From: Hymenobacter negativus
GTDB taxonomy: Bacteria > Bacteroidota > Bacteroidia > Cytophagales > Hymenobacteraceae
NCBI RefSeq assembly: GCF_016056375.1
Contig: NZ_JAEDAE010000003.1
Coordinates: 310,001 to 374,000, forward strand
Direction of reading: 5' to 3'
Length of the DNA: 64,000 nucleotides
In this document: piece after piece, positions 50,847 through 59,438 of the stretch
How positions within the stretch are numbered: position 1 is the stretch's first letter
Layout of the letters: each line of letters starts with the position of its first letter
Position numbers and translations under genes: made by a program
Notes under the pieces: model-generated
The model's database searches: none
What the model was told of the DNA's origin: nothing
Seen by the model: the letters and a program-made list of their open reading frames with translations, nothing else

Positions 50847-52445
50847 CTAATGCTGCACCGTCACCTGCTGGGTAGTGGTTTTGCCCTGGGCCGCTACCCG
50901 CAGCACGTACAAGCCATCGGGCAGGGCCGAAGTATCGAAATGAACATCGGCCGCGGCGGGCTGAATAGTGCGGCTGGCTACCGGGGTGCCTTGGTGGTCG
51001 TAGAGCGTGGCCTGGCCGGCCTCGGCCTGGCCGTCGAGCCGCAGGATGAGCTGGTTTTGGGCAGGGTTGGGGAAAAGGTTTAGCGTGGTTGTGCGAAAGT
51101 CGTTGTCGTGGCTTCCGCTGCGGCCGGGCTGGTGGCTGCCGTAGCGGGCCAGGTAGCCTTGCGTGGCCGCGTTGCTGCGGGCCAGCGCCCCGAAGTGGCA
51201 GCTGCCCGTGAAAGAGCCGGTGGTGTACACATTGTTCTCATCATCGATGGCAATGCCGCTGCCGCCGCTGGTGCCGGGGCCGCCCACCAGCTCCTGCCAT
51301 TGCACGCGGCCGTTCGCATTGAGTCGGGTTAGATAGGACTGCGGCCCGGCGCTGCCCGTCACGAATACCTTCCGCGACTGCTGGTCGACCGCCACCCCTT
51401 TCACCGAGGTATTCACGGCCGTGGCCCAGTCTATGTCGCCGGTCGCATCGTAGCGGGCCACGTAGCCGGTGGGGGTGGTGCTGGTGAGGGTGAGGCCGTT
51501 GCCGAAGTCGGCCGTGCCCACAAAATCCCCGCCGATGCAGGCATCGCCCCGCCGGTCAATGGCCAGGGCCCCGCCCCAGGTATTGCTGGGCACGTTTCGG
51601 CCCCACTGCACCTGCCCGGTGCCCGAGTCGAACAGCGCCAGGTAATCAGATTCCACGGCGTTGGTCACCGTCACGCCATCCAGCCGCCAGCCGCCGCCGC
51701 TGTGCCCGCTCAGGTAGCAGTGGCCGGCGTTGTCCACGGCCACGCCCAGCGCAAAGCTGGAGCCCGACGACCCCCGGATGCTCGTTAGCGCCCGGGCCCA
51801 GCGCACCTGGCCGTTGCGGTCGTAGCTCGCCAAAATGCCGTCGCGCCGATGCGACCCGAGGTAGAGGGCGTCGGCCACCACGTAGCCGCCCGTCACGTCG
51901 CCACTGATGTAACTGTTGCCCGCCCGGTCTACGGCCACGCCCATGCCGTGGCTGGCCCCGTAGGCCCCGCCCTGGCTGCCGTGGGCTTGCTTCACCCAGC
52001 GCACGCGGCCGTTGGCCCCGCATTTTACCAGCATCACAGTGTAGCCAAAATTCTCGTCAATGGCCCCCACCGTCTGGCCCCCGGTGTAGGTGATGGTGCC
52101 GTGCAGCCGGCCGCTGACGTAGGTATTGCCGTCGTCATCCACGGCAATGCCGGTGGTGTTGCTGCCTTCTTCGGCCCCTTCCAGCTTGGTCACGCGCAGC
52201 ACCTGGCCCTGGGGGCTGAGCTTGGCAATGTAGAGGCAGCGGCCGGGCAGGCTGCTGCTGATGGTGGTGCCGCCCAGCTGCGTGGAGCCGCCCACGAAGC
52301 TACCCGTAACGTAGGCGTTGCCGGCCGCATCAGCAGCCACGGCGGCCACGCCGGCGGGGGCGGGCAAGGCATAGGTCCAGGCGGTGGGCTGAGCCCAGGC
52401 CCCGAGGCCCACAAATAGCAAAACGGAGAGAAGGAAGTGTTTCAT
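50847..52445 (-). CDS. SBBP-repeat propeller protein with type IX sorting domain
   Basis: A 532-residue secreted protein with a signal peptide (residues 1-18, cleaved near AWAQ), many SBBP-type repeats of about 45-60 residues (motifs such as VAADAAGNAYVTGSFVGGST, AVDRAGNSYISGDVTGGYVV, AIDDENNVYTTGSFTGS) that form a beta-propeller, and a type IX secretion sorting domain at the end (NLFPNPAQNQLILRL to the last residues, with LPDGLYVLRV). It is thought to be anchored or released at the cell surface. It is divergent from the next paralogue at 52735. Confidence 0.85.
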   Translation of the reverse strand: MKHFLLSVLLFVGLGAWAQPTAWTYALPAPAGVAAVAADAAGNAYVTGSFVGGSTQLGGTTISSSLPGRCLYIAKLSPQGQVLRVTKLEGAEEGSNTTGIAVDDDGNTYVSGRLHGTITYTGGQTVGAIDENFGYTVMLVKCGANGRVRWVKQAHGSQGGAYGASHGMGVAVDRAGNSYISGDVTGGYVVADALYLGSHRRDGILASYDRNGQVRWARALTSIRGSSGSSFALGVAVDNAGHCYLSGHSGGGWRLDGVTVTNAVESDYLALFDSGTGQVQWGRNVPSNTWGGALAIDRRGDACIGGDFVGTADFGNGLTLTSTTPTGYVARYDATGDIDWATAVNTSVKGVAVDQQSRKVFVTGSAGPQSYLTRLNANGRVQWQELVGGPGTSGGSGIAIDDENNVYTTGSFTGSCHFGALARSNAATQGYLARYGSHQPGRSGSHDNDFRTTTLNLFPNPAQNQLILRLDGQAEAGQATLYDHQGTPVASRTIQPAAADVHFDTSALPDGLYVLRVAAQGKTTTQQVTVQH

Positions 52446-52734
52446 AGGGTAGCGGGATTGTGGGAATTGTGGGAAAATGAGAGGGAATGATTGGTAGACC
52501 GTCCCGCCTTGCTCCAGGGTATCCTTCAGCAGCACAGCCAACGGCCCGGCGGCACCACCAGGGCCGGGCGACACGATTCTACCCTAAACTTAGAAAGGAA
52601 TTTTATAGAATCATATAAATAATATATTTGATTTTAATGTAGATACAGCGGTTGCCGGATGCATCGCCGCCGGTTGCTTACATTTGGAAGCAGGTGGGGT
52701 CCTTTTCACATTTCCCCCATCTACCCAATTACTT

Positions 52735-54429
52735 ATGCGTAACACTACTGTTTTTCGGGCCCGGTGGGCCCGCCTGGGAATGCTGGTGGCCGCTGGCCTG
52801 CTGGTTGCGCCCGCCGCCCGCGCCCAAACCAATCCCGCCTGGGCCAGCGTGCAGCGTAGCACTTCGCCCAATGGCAGCTTCGGCGGCGGGCTCGGCCTGG
52901 CCGTGGCGGCCGATGGCAGCTGCTACGCAACCGGGAGCTACAGCGGCACCCTCACGCTAGGCTCCACCGTCCTCGCAGCCGGCTCCGGGGCGGCGCACTT
53001 TTTTCTGGCCAAGTACAGTGCCACCGGCAGCGTGCTCTGGGCGCGTTCGGTAGAGGGCAGCGTGGCCAATTCCCTCAACTGCCGCGTGGCGGTAGATGGG
53101 GCGGGCAATGCCTTTATCGCGGGTTTCTTCACGGGCACCGTTACGGTGGGCGGCACCACGCTCACCGACGCGACTCCCGACTCCTTCTTGGCCAAGTTTG
53201 ATGCCCAGGGTCAGCTGCAGTGGGTGCGCCAAGGCGGGGCCGGCACCTCCGCCGGCAGCTTGGCCACCGATGCCAGTGGCAACGTGGCCGTGGTCGGATA
53301 TGCCAACACGGCCGTCACGTTTGGCGGGCCGGCCGTGGCGGGCACGGGCGTGTTCTATTACAAATTCTCCCCAGCTGGCGGCATCCTGCAAAGCCGCTTC
53401 ATCGGTACCGGTGGCTGGCTCGATAACACCCGGGCCCTGGCCCTGGATGCCGCCGGCAATGCCTACCTCGTGGGAGCGTTCAGCGGCACCGTGCAGTTCG
53501 GCCCCGCCACGGTGACCAGCCTGATGAGTTCCCTGGACGTTTACCTGTGCAAGCTCGATGCCACCGGCACCCCCGTTTGGACGGCGTCGCTGGGCGGGGC
53601 CGCCGATGACACCGCTGGCGGCGTAGCCGTGGATGCCAGCGGCTCGGCCGTGGTGTGTGCCAGCAGCGTATATGTGGAACCCGGGAGCGGGGTGGGCGGC
53701 CCCTTCGGCAGCACCCTGTACCTGGCCCGCTTCACTCCCCAGGGCGCGCCGCTGTGGGAGCGACGCATCAACCCCAGCGGCGCGGCCAACGGCCCGGGCA
53801 CCAATTCCGGCCCCAGCCTAGCCTTCGGCGTGGCCTACGACGGGCGCGGTGGCTGCTACATCGCCGGCCGCCTGCGCGGCACGGCCACCTTCGGGGCTAC
53901 CACCCTCTACGCCCTCAACCCGCAGCTATTTGTGGTGCGCTACGATGGCCAGGGCAATGCCGTATGGGCCAGCCAGAGCGTGGGCGCCACCTCCACCCCC
54001 GGCATCGATGGTTCCAGTGCCAACGGCATCGGGACCGATGCGGCCGGCAATGCCTACCTCGTGGGCTCGGTGGGGGGTACCGTCGCATTCGGGCCCCTAG
54101 TCACGGCACCCAGCACGGGCTCGTCCGATGTCTTTGTAGCTACGCTCACGCCCGGCAGCGTGCTCACGGCGGCCCGCCCGGCGGCAGCGGGCTTGGTGCT
54201 GGCGGCTTACCCCAACCCGGCCAGTGGCAGCGTCACGCTGCGGCTGCCGGTGGGCGGCGGCCAGTTGGCCGTGCTCGATGCCGTGGGCCGCACCGTGCGC
54301 CAGCAGGCGCTGCCCGCCACAGCCGGCGACTGCCCAGTGCCGCTAACCGGGCTGGCCCCCGGCCTCTACCAACTGCGCGCCACGCTGGGCAACGGCCAGC
54401 CCGCCACCGCCCCGCTGCTCGTGCGATAG
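52735..54429 (+). CDS. SBBP-repeat T9SS protein, tandem paralogue 1
   Basis: A 564-residue secreted protein: signal peptide (1-31, cleaved near ARAQ), SBBP repeats from about residue 40 to 460 (VAADGSCYATGSYSGTLTLG, VDGAGNAFIAGFFTGTVTVG, LDAAGNAYLVGAFSGTVQFG), and a type IX sorting domain (about 485-564: LVLAAYPNPASGSVTLRL and GLAPGLYQLRA). The last 300 bases are nearly identical to those of the next gene (7 substitutions and one codon indel), whereas the rest has diverged. The gene may encode a surface adhesin or structural propeller; no ligand is known. Confidence 0.85.
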   Translation: MRNTTVFRARWARLGMLVAAGLLVAPAARAQTNPAWASVQRSTSPNGSFGGGLGLAVAADGSCYATGSYSGTLTLGSTVLAAGSGAAHFFLAKYSATGSVLWARSVEGSVANSLNCRVAVDGAGNAFIAGFFTGTVTVGGTTLTDATPDSFLAKFDAQGQLQWVRQGGAGTSAGSLATDASGNVAVVGYANTAVTFGGPAVAGTGVFYYKFSPAGGILQSRFIGTGGWLDNTRALALDAAGNAYLVGAFSGTVQFGPATVTSLMSSLDVYLCKLDATGTPVWTASLGGAADDTAGGVAVDASGSAVVCASSVYVEPGSGVGGPFGSTLYLARFTPQGAPLWERRINPSGAANGPGTNSGPSLAFGVAYDGRGGCYIAGRLRGTATFGATTLYALNPQLFVVRYDGQGNAVWASQSVGATSTPGIDGSSANGIGTDAAGNAYLVGSVGGTVAFGPLVTAPSTGSSDVFVATLTPGSVLTAARPAAAGLVLAAYPNPASGSVTLRLPVGGGQLAVLDAVGRTVRQQALPATAGDCPVPLTGLAPGLYQLRATLGNGQPATAPLLVR

Positions 54430-54560
54430 ATTAAGAGCGTTCCGATACCCCGGCCCAACCGCCCCAGGTGGCTGGACCGGGGGCAGATACTCATGATGTT
54501 ATATTTGAGAGCGGGCAGCAGCGGCAGTCAGAACTTCCTTTCCACATAATTTCCAGCAGC

Positions 54561-56216
54561 ATGAAAATTTCTACTTCTCTAGGGGTTGGATTCGGTTTAC
54601 TGGTGGCCTTCGGGCTGACCATTCCCGCCGCCCACGCCCAAACGGCCCCTGCCTGGGACACCGTGCAGCGCACTTCCTCGCCCAACGCCACCAGCTACGG
54701 CGTGGGCCGCAGCATTGCGCTGGCTGCCGATGGCAGCCGCTACATCACCGGCGAATTTGTCGGCCCGCTTACCCTGGGCACGTTCACCCTCACGCCGGGG
54801 GCCGGCTCCGCGCACCAGTTTCTGGCCAAGTACAACGCGGCTGGGGCAGTGTTGTGGGCCATCCAACTCGATGGCGGCGGCAGCGCCTACACCATTCATG
54901 TGGCCACCGATGCGGCCGGCAATGCTTACCTGGTGGGTACGTTTTCTTCCGCCGTCACGTTCAGCGGTACTACCCTCACCCCGGTGGGAAATAACCCGGA
55001 TTCGTACCTGGCGAAATTCGACCCACAAGGCACCATGCAGTGGGTGCGCCAGGGTGGCAGCGGCACCTGGGCCACCAGCATCGCCACCGATGCCAGCGGC
55101 AACGTGGCCGTGGCCGGCTATTCGGACACCGCCGCTGCCTTTGGTGGAGCACCCCTGGCGGGCTCCGGCATGTGCTACTACAAATTTTCGCCGGCCGGCA
55201 CCATCCTGCAGGCCCGGCGGGTGGCCACGGCCCAGGGCACTTTTACTACAGAAATGGCCTTGGCGTTGGACGGGGCTGGCAATGCCTACCTCGCAGGCGG
55301 ATTTATTGGTACTACCACCTTCGGCTCCCTGACCCTGACCAGCGGCGGCGGGTATTACTATGGTTTTCTCTGCAAGCTCGATGCCACCGGTACCCCCGTC
55401 TGGGTGCGGCGCACGGGAGGCGCCAACGGCGGCACCGCCAATGCCGTGGCCGTAGATGCCGCCGGCAACCCCGTGGTGGGCAGCAGCACCGGGTACGTGG
55501 ACTATGTGGGCAGCACATTGTTTGTCGACCAGTTCACAGCCCAGGGCAGCCCGGTGTGGTCGCAAACCATTGGGCCGCTCTACACTGGCTACGGCAGCAG
55601 CGCGACGGGCATCAGCCTCATTAGCGGCGTGGCGTATGACGGGCGCGGCGGCTGCTTCGTCACGGGCCAGCTTGCGGGCACCACTATGGTGGGCGCCACC
55701 CGGCTCTCGGCCACCGCGGGCCCGCAGGCGTTTGTGGTGCGCTACGATGGCCAAGGCAACTCGGTATGGGCCACCCAAACCCTAGGCAGTGGCATCAACA
55801 CCGCCACCGCCGCTGGCATCGCGGCCGATGCCAGCGGCCGGATGCACGTCGTGGGTTCGGCAGTGGGCACCATCGCGTTCGGGGCGCTATCCACCACGGC
55901 CGCCGCGGGCCGGGCCGATGTCTTTGTAGCTACGCTCACGCCCGGCAGCGTGCTCACGGCGGCCCGCCCGGCGGCGGGCTTGGTGCTGGCGGCTTACCCC
56001 AACCCGGCCAGTGGCAGCGTCACGCTGCGGCTGCCGGTGGGCGGCGGCCAGTTGGCCGTACTCGATGCCGTGGGCCGCACCGTGCGCCAGCAGGCGCTGC
56101 CCGCCACGGCCGGCGACTGCCCGGTGCCGCTAACCGGGCTGGCCCCCGGCCTCTACCAACTGCGCGCCATACTGGGCAACGGCCAGCCCGCCACGGCCCC
56201 GCTGCTCGTGCGCTAG
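54561..56216 (+). CDS. SBBP-repeat T9SS protein, tandem paralogue 2
   Basis: A 551-residue paralogue of the previous gene: signal peptide (1-27, cleaved near AHAQ), SBBP repeats (LAADGSRYITGEFVGPLTLG, TDAAGNAYLVGTFSSAVTFS, LDGAGNAYLAGGFIGTTTFG), and the same type IX sorting domain (about 475-551). It lies 131 bases downstream of its paralogue. The 5' two-thirds differ in many places from the paralogue, but bases 55916-56216 are almost the same as 54126-54429. A strong terminator follows. Confidence 0.85.
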   Translation: MKISTSLGVGFGLLVAFGLTIPAAHAQTAPAWDTVQRTSSPNATSYGVGRSIALAADGSRYITGEFVGPLTLGTFTLTPGAGSAHQFLAKYNAAGAVLWAIQLDGGGSAYTIHVATDAAGNAYLVGTFSSAVTFSGTTLTPVGNNPDSYLAKFDPQGTMQWVRQGGSGTWATSIATDASGNVAVAGYSDTAAAFGGAPLAGSGMCYYKFSPAGTILQARRVATAQGTFTTEMALALDGAGNAYLAGGFIGTTTFGSLTLTSGGGYYYGFLCKLDATGTPVWVRRTGGANGGTANAVAVDAAGNPVVGSSTGYVDYVGSTLFVDQFTAQGSPVWSQTIGPLYTGYGSSATGISLISGVAYDGRGGCFVTGQLAGTTMVGATRLSATAGPQAFVVRYDGQGNSVWATQTLGSGINTATAAGIAADASGRMHVVGSAVGTIAFGALSTTAAAGRADVFVATLTPGSVLTAARPAAGLVLAAYPNPASGSVTLRLPVGGGQLAVLDAVGRTVRQQALPATAGDCPVPLTGLAPGLYQLRAILGNGQPATAPLLVR

Positions 56217-56234
56217 GCGCAGTTTCGCTTTAAC

Positions 56235-56270
56235 AAAAAAGGCCCGGACGCTGCATTCCGGGCCTTTTTT
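56235..56270. terminator. Bidirectional terminator AAAAAAGGCCCGGA
   Basis: AAAAAAGGCCCGGA (56235-56248) pairs perfectly with TCCGGGCCTTTTTT (56257-56270) around an 8-base loop. It closes the SBBP pair from the left and can also act from the right. Confidence 0.9.
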
Positions 56271-56434
56271 GTGGAAAGTAATGCGGCTTGGAGAATCACC
56301 GCGATTTCGACGCGCACTGGCGTATCGCTGTCGTTGAACACCACCAGCCACTGGCCGTCGGGCCCCAGGGCCTTGGCCGTGGTGTCAAGTTCGCTGGTGC
56401 TGGTGGTGAGGGAGAAGTGGGCGTGGGCACGCAA

Positions 56435-56460
56435 AAGGCCCGCCTGGTGGGGCGGGCCTT
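56435..56460. terminator. Second hairpin AAGGCCCGCC
   Basis: AAGGCCCGCC (56435-56444) pairs with GGCGGGCCTT (56451-56460) around 6 bases. It has only short A/T flanks. It may end the transcript of the minus-strand gene 56598-57047. Confidence 0.6.
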
Positions 56461-56597
56461 CGTTTAGCTGGGGATAACGGCTGTTTCTAAAGAGGCTTTT
56501 GCAGCCCCCGCTGCTCCTGTTCCGGGGCCAGGGGGCGCAGGGCGTTGGGGCGGCTTTGAGGCGGTCGAGGGCGGCGAAGAGGGGCATGAATGGAGGT

Positions 56598-57047
56598 TTA
56601 CAGAATGACAGAAACATCAACCTTTGTCATAATAGCAACAGAAAAATGCCCGCGAGTCTTGCTCAAAATAACGGCTATTTCTGCGGGTAAATCTGACAGC
56701 ATCAACGGGTGCTGAGGACGTGCTATTAATTGGTAGAAAGTGTCAAGGCGAGCCTCGAGACGGGTTTTGTCAAATGAAAAAAGACCGCGCCGCGCATAAT
56801 GAAGGAAGGAATCATATCGAACTCCCTTCTCTTGTTTGATACTAGCAATTACCTGCACTTTATCGGCTTGTAGTGTCTCAGGTAGACGATTGAAATGTTC
56901 TGCAATTAGGGCTAGTTCCTCTTTTGAAGCTGCAACTGAAGTAGGTAGCACTCCACCAGCCGAAGCAAAATGAAGAATGTAGCCGTCCGCACCAACTGCA
57001 AACCAGTCGAAGTCAGACACCTCTTGGTCAATGTCAGAAATCTCCAT
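56598..57047 (-). CDS. Hypothetical protein, low-GC
   Basis: A 149-residue protein that I do not recognise. The start MEISDIDQEVSDFDWFAVGADGY (23 residues, key part DFDWFAVGADG) looks like the opening of several small Bacteroidota proteins of unknown role, some of which are near immunity genes. No signal peptide or membrane helix is present. Base composition is more AT-rich than the neighbours, which suggests recent acquisition or a poorly expressed gene. It ends 14 bases upstream of the mutB stop region (mutB begins downstream on the same strand). Confidence 0.6.
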   Translation of the reverse strand: MEISDIDQEVSDFDWFAVGADGYILHFASAGGVLPTSVAASKEELALIAEHFNRLPETLQADKVQVIASIKQEKGVRYDSFLHYARRGLFSFDKTRLEARLDTFYQLIARPQHPLMLSDLPAEIAVILSKTRGHFSVAIMTKVDVSVIL

Positions 57048-57061
57048 AACTCTTGGAATAC

Positions 57062-59221
57062 CTACTCCCCCAGCTTCGCCAGAATCTCCAGCGCGGCCGT
57101 GGCGATGACCGTGCCGGGGCCGTACACGCCGGCCACGCCAGCATCGTAGAGGAACTGGTAGTCCTGGGCGGGGATGACGCCGCCGGCAATCACCAGAATA
57201 TCTTCGCGGCCGAGCTGCCGCAGCTCCGCCAGCAACTGGGGGAGCAGGGTTTTGTGTCCTGCCGCGAGGCTGCTCACGCCCACCACGTGCACGTCGTTGT
57301 CGGCGGCCTGGCGGGCTACTTCGGCGGGGGTTTGGAAGAGGGGGGCAATGTCGACGTCGAAGCCGACATCGGCGAAGCTGGTGGCGATGATTTTGGCGCC
57401 GCGGTCGTGGCCGTCCTGGCCCATTTTGGCCACCAGCATGCGGGGGCGGCGGCCTTCACGGGCGGCAAATTCCTCGGCCGCCGCGCGGGCCTGCTCGAAG
57501 GCTTCGTTGTGGCTCATCTCCTGCGAATACACGCCGGCCACGGTGCGCGTGGTAGCTTGGTGGCGGCCAAACTGCGCCTCCAGGGCATCGGAGATTTCGC
57601 CGAGGGTGGCGCGGGCGCGGGCGGCGGTCACGGCCAGGGCCAGGAGGTTGTGGGCGTCCTTGTCGGCATCGGCGGCCAGGTCGGCGAGGCGGACTCCTGC
57701 CGCTTCGGTGAGGGCGGCCAGGGCCACTTTCACGGCCACGTTGTCGCGGGTGGCGCGGATGGTTTTGAGGCGGGCAATCTGGCTTTCGCGCACCGCGTCG
57801 TTGTCGATGTCGAGCACTTCGACCTCCGTTTTCTCGGTGGTCTGGTACTTGTTCACGCCCACGATGATTTCTTTGCCTGAGTCGATGCGGGCCTGCTTGC
57901 GGGCGGCGGCTTCCTCGATGCGCAGCTTGGGCAGGCCGGTTTCGATGGCCTTGGCCATGCCGCCCAGCCCTTCCACTTCCTGAATGAGGGCCCAGGCGCG
58001 GTCGGCCAGCTCGTGGGTCAGGGTTTCGACGTAGTAGCTGCCGCCCCAGGGGTCCACCACTTTGGTCACGTCGGTTTCGTGCTGGAGATAGAGCTGGGTG
58101 TTGCGGGCAATGCGGGCCGAGAAGTCGGTGGGCAGGGCAATGGCCTCGTCGAGGGCGTTGGTGTGCAGGCTCTGGGTGCCGCCGAGCACGGCCGCGAGGG
58201 CCTCGATGGCGGTGCGGGCCACGTTGTTGTAGGGGTCCTGCTCGGTGAGGGAGTAGCCCGAGGTCTGGCAGTGGGTGCGCAGGGCTAGGCTTTTGGGGTT
58301 GGTGGGGTTGAACTGCTGGATGAGCTTGGCCCAGAGCAGGCGGCCAGCCCGCAGCTTGGCAATCTCCATGAAGTGGTTCATGCCGATGGCCCAGAAGAAG
58401 CTCAGGCGCGGCGCAAACTCGTCAATCTTCATGCCCGCCGCAAGGCCGGCGCGCACGTATTCCAGGCCGTCGGCAAGAGTATAGGCCAGCTCCAGGTCGG
58501 CGGTAGCGCCGGCTTCCTGCATGTGGTAGCCCGAGATGCTGATGCTGTTGAACTTGGGCATTTTCGCCGCCGTGTAGCTGAAGATGTCGGCAATGATGCG
58601 CATGCTCGGCGCGGGCGGGTAGATGTAGGTGTTGCGCACCATGAACTCCTTCAGAATGTCGTTCTGAATGGTGCCGGCCAGCTTTTCGGGCGGCACGCCC
58701 TGCTCCTCGGCCGCCACAATGTAGAAGGCCAGCACGGGCAGCACGGCCCCGTTCATGGTCATGGAAACCGACATTTCTCCCAGCGGAATCTGGTCGAAGA
58801 GGATTTTCATGTCTTCCACCGAGTCGATGGCCACGCCGGCCTTGCCCACGTCGCCCTGCACGCGAGGGTGGTCCGAATCGTAGCCCCGGTGAGTGGCCAG
58901 GTCGAAGGCCACGCTCAGCCCTTTCTGCCCGCCGGCCAGGTTGCGGCGGTAAAACGCGTTCGATTCCTCGGCCGTGCTGAAGCCGGCGTACTGCCGGATG
59001 GTCCACGGGTTTTGGGTGTACATGCTGGCGTAGGGGCCGCGCAGGTAGGGCGCCTGCCCCGCACCAAAGCCCAGGTGGTCGAGGTGGGCCACATCCTCCG
59101 GCCCGTACACGGGCTTGATGGCAATGCCCTCGGGCGTGAGCGTGGCAGCCGTTTCGGGCGCGGCCGGAGCAGCGGGAGCCGGGGCGGCGTTGTAGGGAAT
59201 CGAAGAGAAGTCGGGCTTCAT
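57062..59221 (-). CDS. mutB: Methylmalonyl-CoA mutase, large (catalytic) subunit
   Basis: A 719-residue adenosylcobalamin-dependent mutase that interconverts succinyl-CoA and methylmalonyl-CoA. The N-terminal TIM-barrel part (about 40-570) has [20 protein letters not shown] and [20 protein letters not shown]. The C-terminal B12-binding domain (about 585-715) has the cobalamin-ligand motif DGHDRG, then [20 protein letters not shown]. The N terminus carries an Ala/Pro-rich leader of about 30 residues. It lies downstream of mutA, with a family A palindrome between. Confidence 0.95.
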   Translation of the reverse strand: MKPDFSSIPYNAAPAPAAPAAPETAATLTPEGIAIKPVYGPEDVAHLDHLGFGAGQAPYLRGPYASMYTQNPWTIRQYAGFSTAEESNAFYRRNLAGGQKGLSVAFDLATHRGYDSDHPRVQGDVGKAGVAIDSVEDMKILFDQIPLGEMSVSMTMNGAVLPVLAFYIVAAEEQGVPPEKLAGTIQNDILKEFMVRNTYIYPPAPSMRIIADIFSYTAAKMPKFNSISISGYHMQEAGATADLELAYTLADGLEYVRAGLAAGMKIDEFAPRLSFFWAIGMNHFMEIAKLRAGRLLWAKLIQQFNPTNPKSLALRTHCQTSGYSLTEQDPYNNVARTAIEALAAVLGGTQSLHTNALDEAIALPTDFSARIARNTQLYLQHETDVTKVVDPWGGSYYVETLTHELADRAWALIQEVEGLGGMAKAIETGLPKLRIEEAAARKQARIDSGKEIIVGVNKYQTTEKTEVEVLDIDNDAVRESQIARLKTIRATRDNVAVKVALAALTEAAGVRLADLAADADKDAHNLLALAVTAARARATLGEISDALEAQFGRHQATTRTVAGVYSQEMSHNEAFEQARAAAEEFAAREGRRPRMLVAKMGQDGHDRGAKIIATSFADVGFDVDIAPLFQTPAEVARQAADNDVHVVGVSSLAAGHKTLLPQLLAELRQLGREDILVIAGGVIPAQDYQFLYDAGVAGVYGPGTVIATAALEILAKLGE

Positions 59222-59244
59222 AGGTGGGATGGCGGCGGGCCGTC

Positions 59245-59430
59245 TGTCATTGCGAGTGGAGCGCAGCGGAACGCGGCACCCGAAGGACAGCGTAGCTAAT
59301 CCTTACCTCTCAAATGCGACCAGCCTGATAATGTGAAAAGCTTAGCTCTCGGGTTGTTAAAGTTTGTTGCTAAAGAATGTGTCTGGCATTGATAGGACGG
59401 ATTGCCGCGGCCTGCGGCCTCGCAATGACA
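59245..59430. repeat. Dispersed palindrome, family A, copy 3
   Basis: Ends TGTCATTGCGAG (from 59245) and CTCGCAATGACA (to 59430). The interior differs from copies 1 and 2: it lacks the AGAAAGCCCC hairpin but contains AAATGCGACCAGCC, the reverse complement of GGCTGGTCGCATTT in copy 1. It lies between mutA and mutB on the minus strand. Confidence 0.85.
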
Positions 59431-59438
59431 GACACATT

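Larger units (their letters stand above)
56217..56597. other. 381-base intergenic region with two terminators
   Basis: Two hairpin terminators (56235-56270 and 56435-56460) bracket a stretch that, on the minus strand, could encode a fragment reading GPDGQWLVVFNDSDTPVRVE. It has no start or stop consistent with a gene and crosses a terminator. It may be a gene remnant; no functional gene is called. Confidence 0.4.

Noticed and set aside
56213..56620. 135-codon frame on the minus strand
   Set aside because: It crosses two strong terminators and has no domain, although a short segment (GPDGQWLVVFNDSDTPVRVE) might be a gene remnant.
5603..59430. CRISPR array or mobile element reading of the dispersed repeats
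   Set aside because: The repeats are single palindromes at distant sites with no regular spacers, no Cas genes and no transposase in the window.
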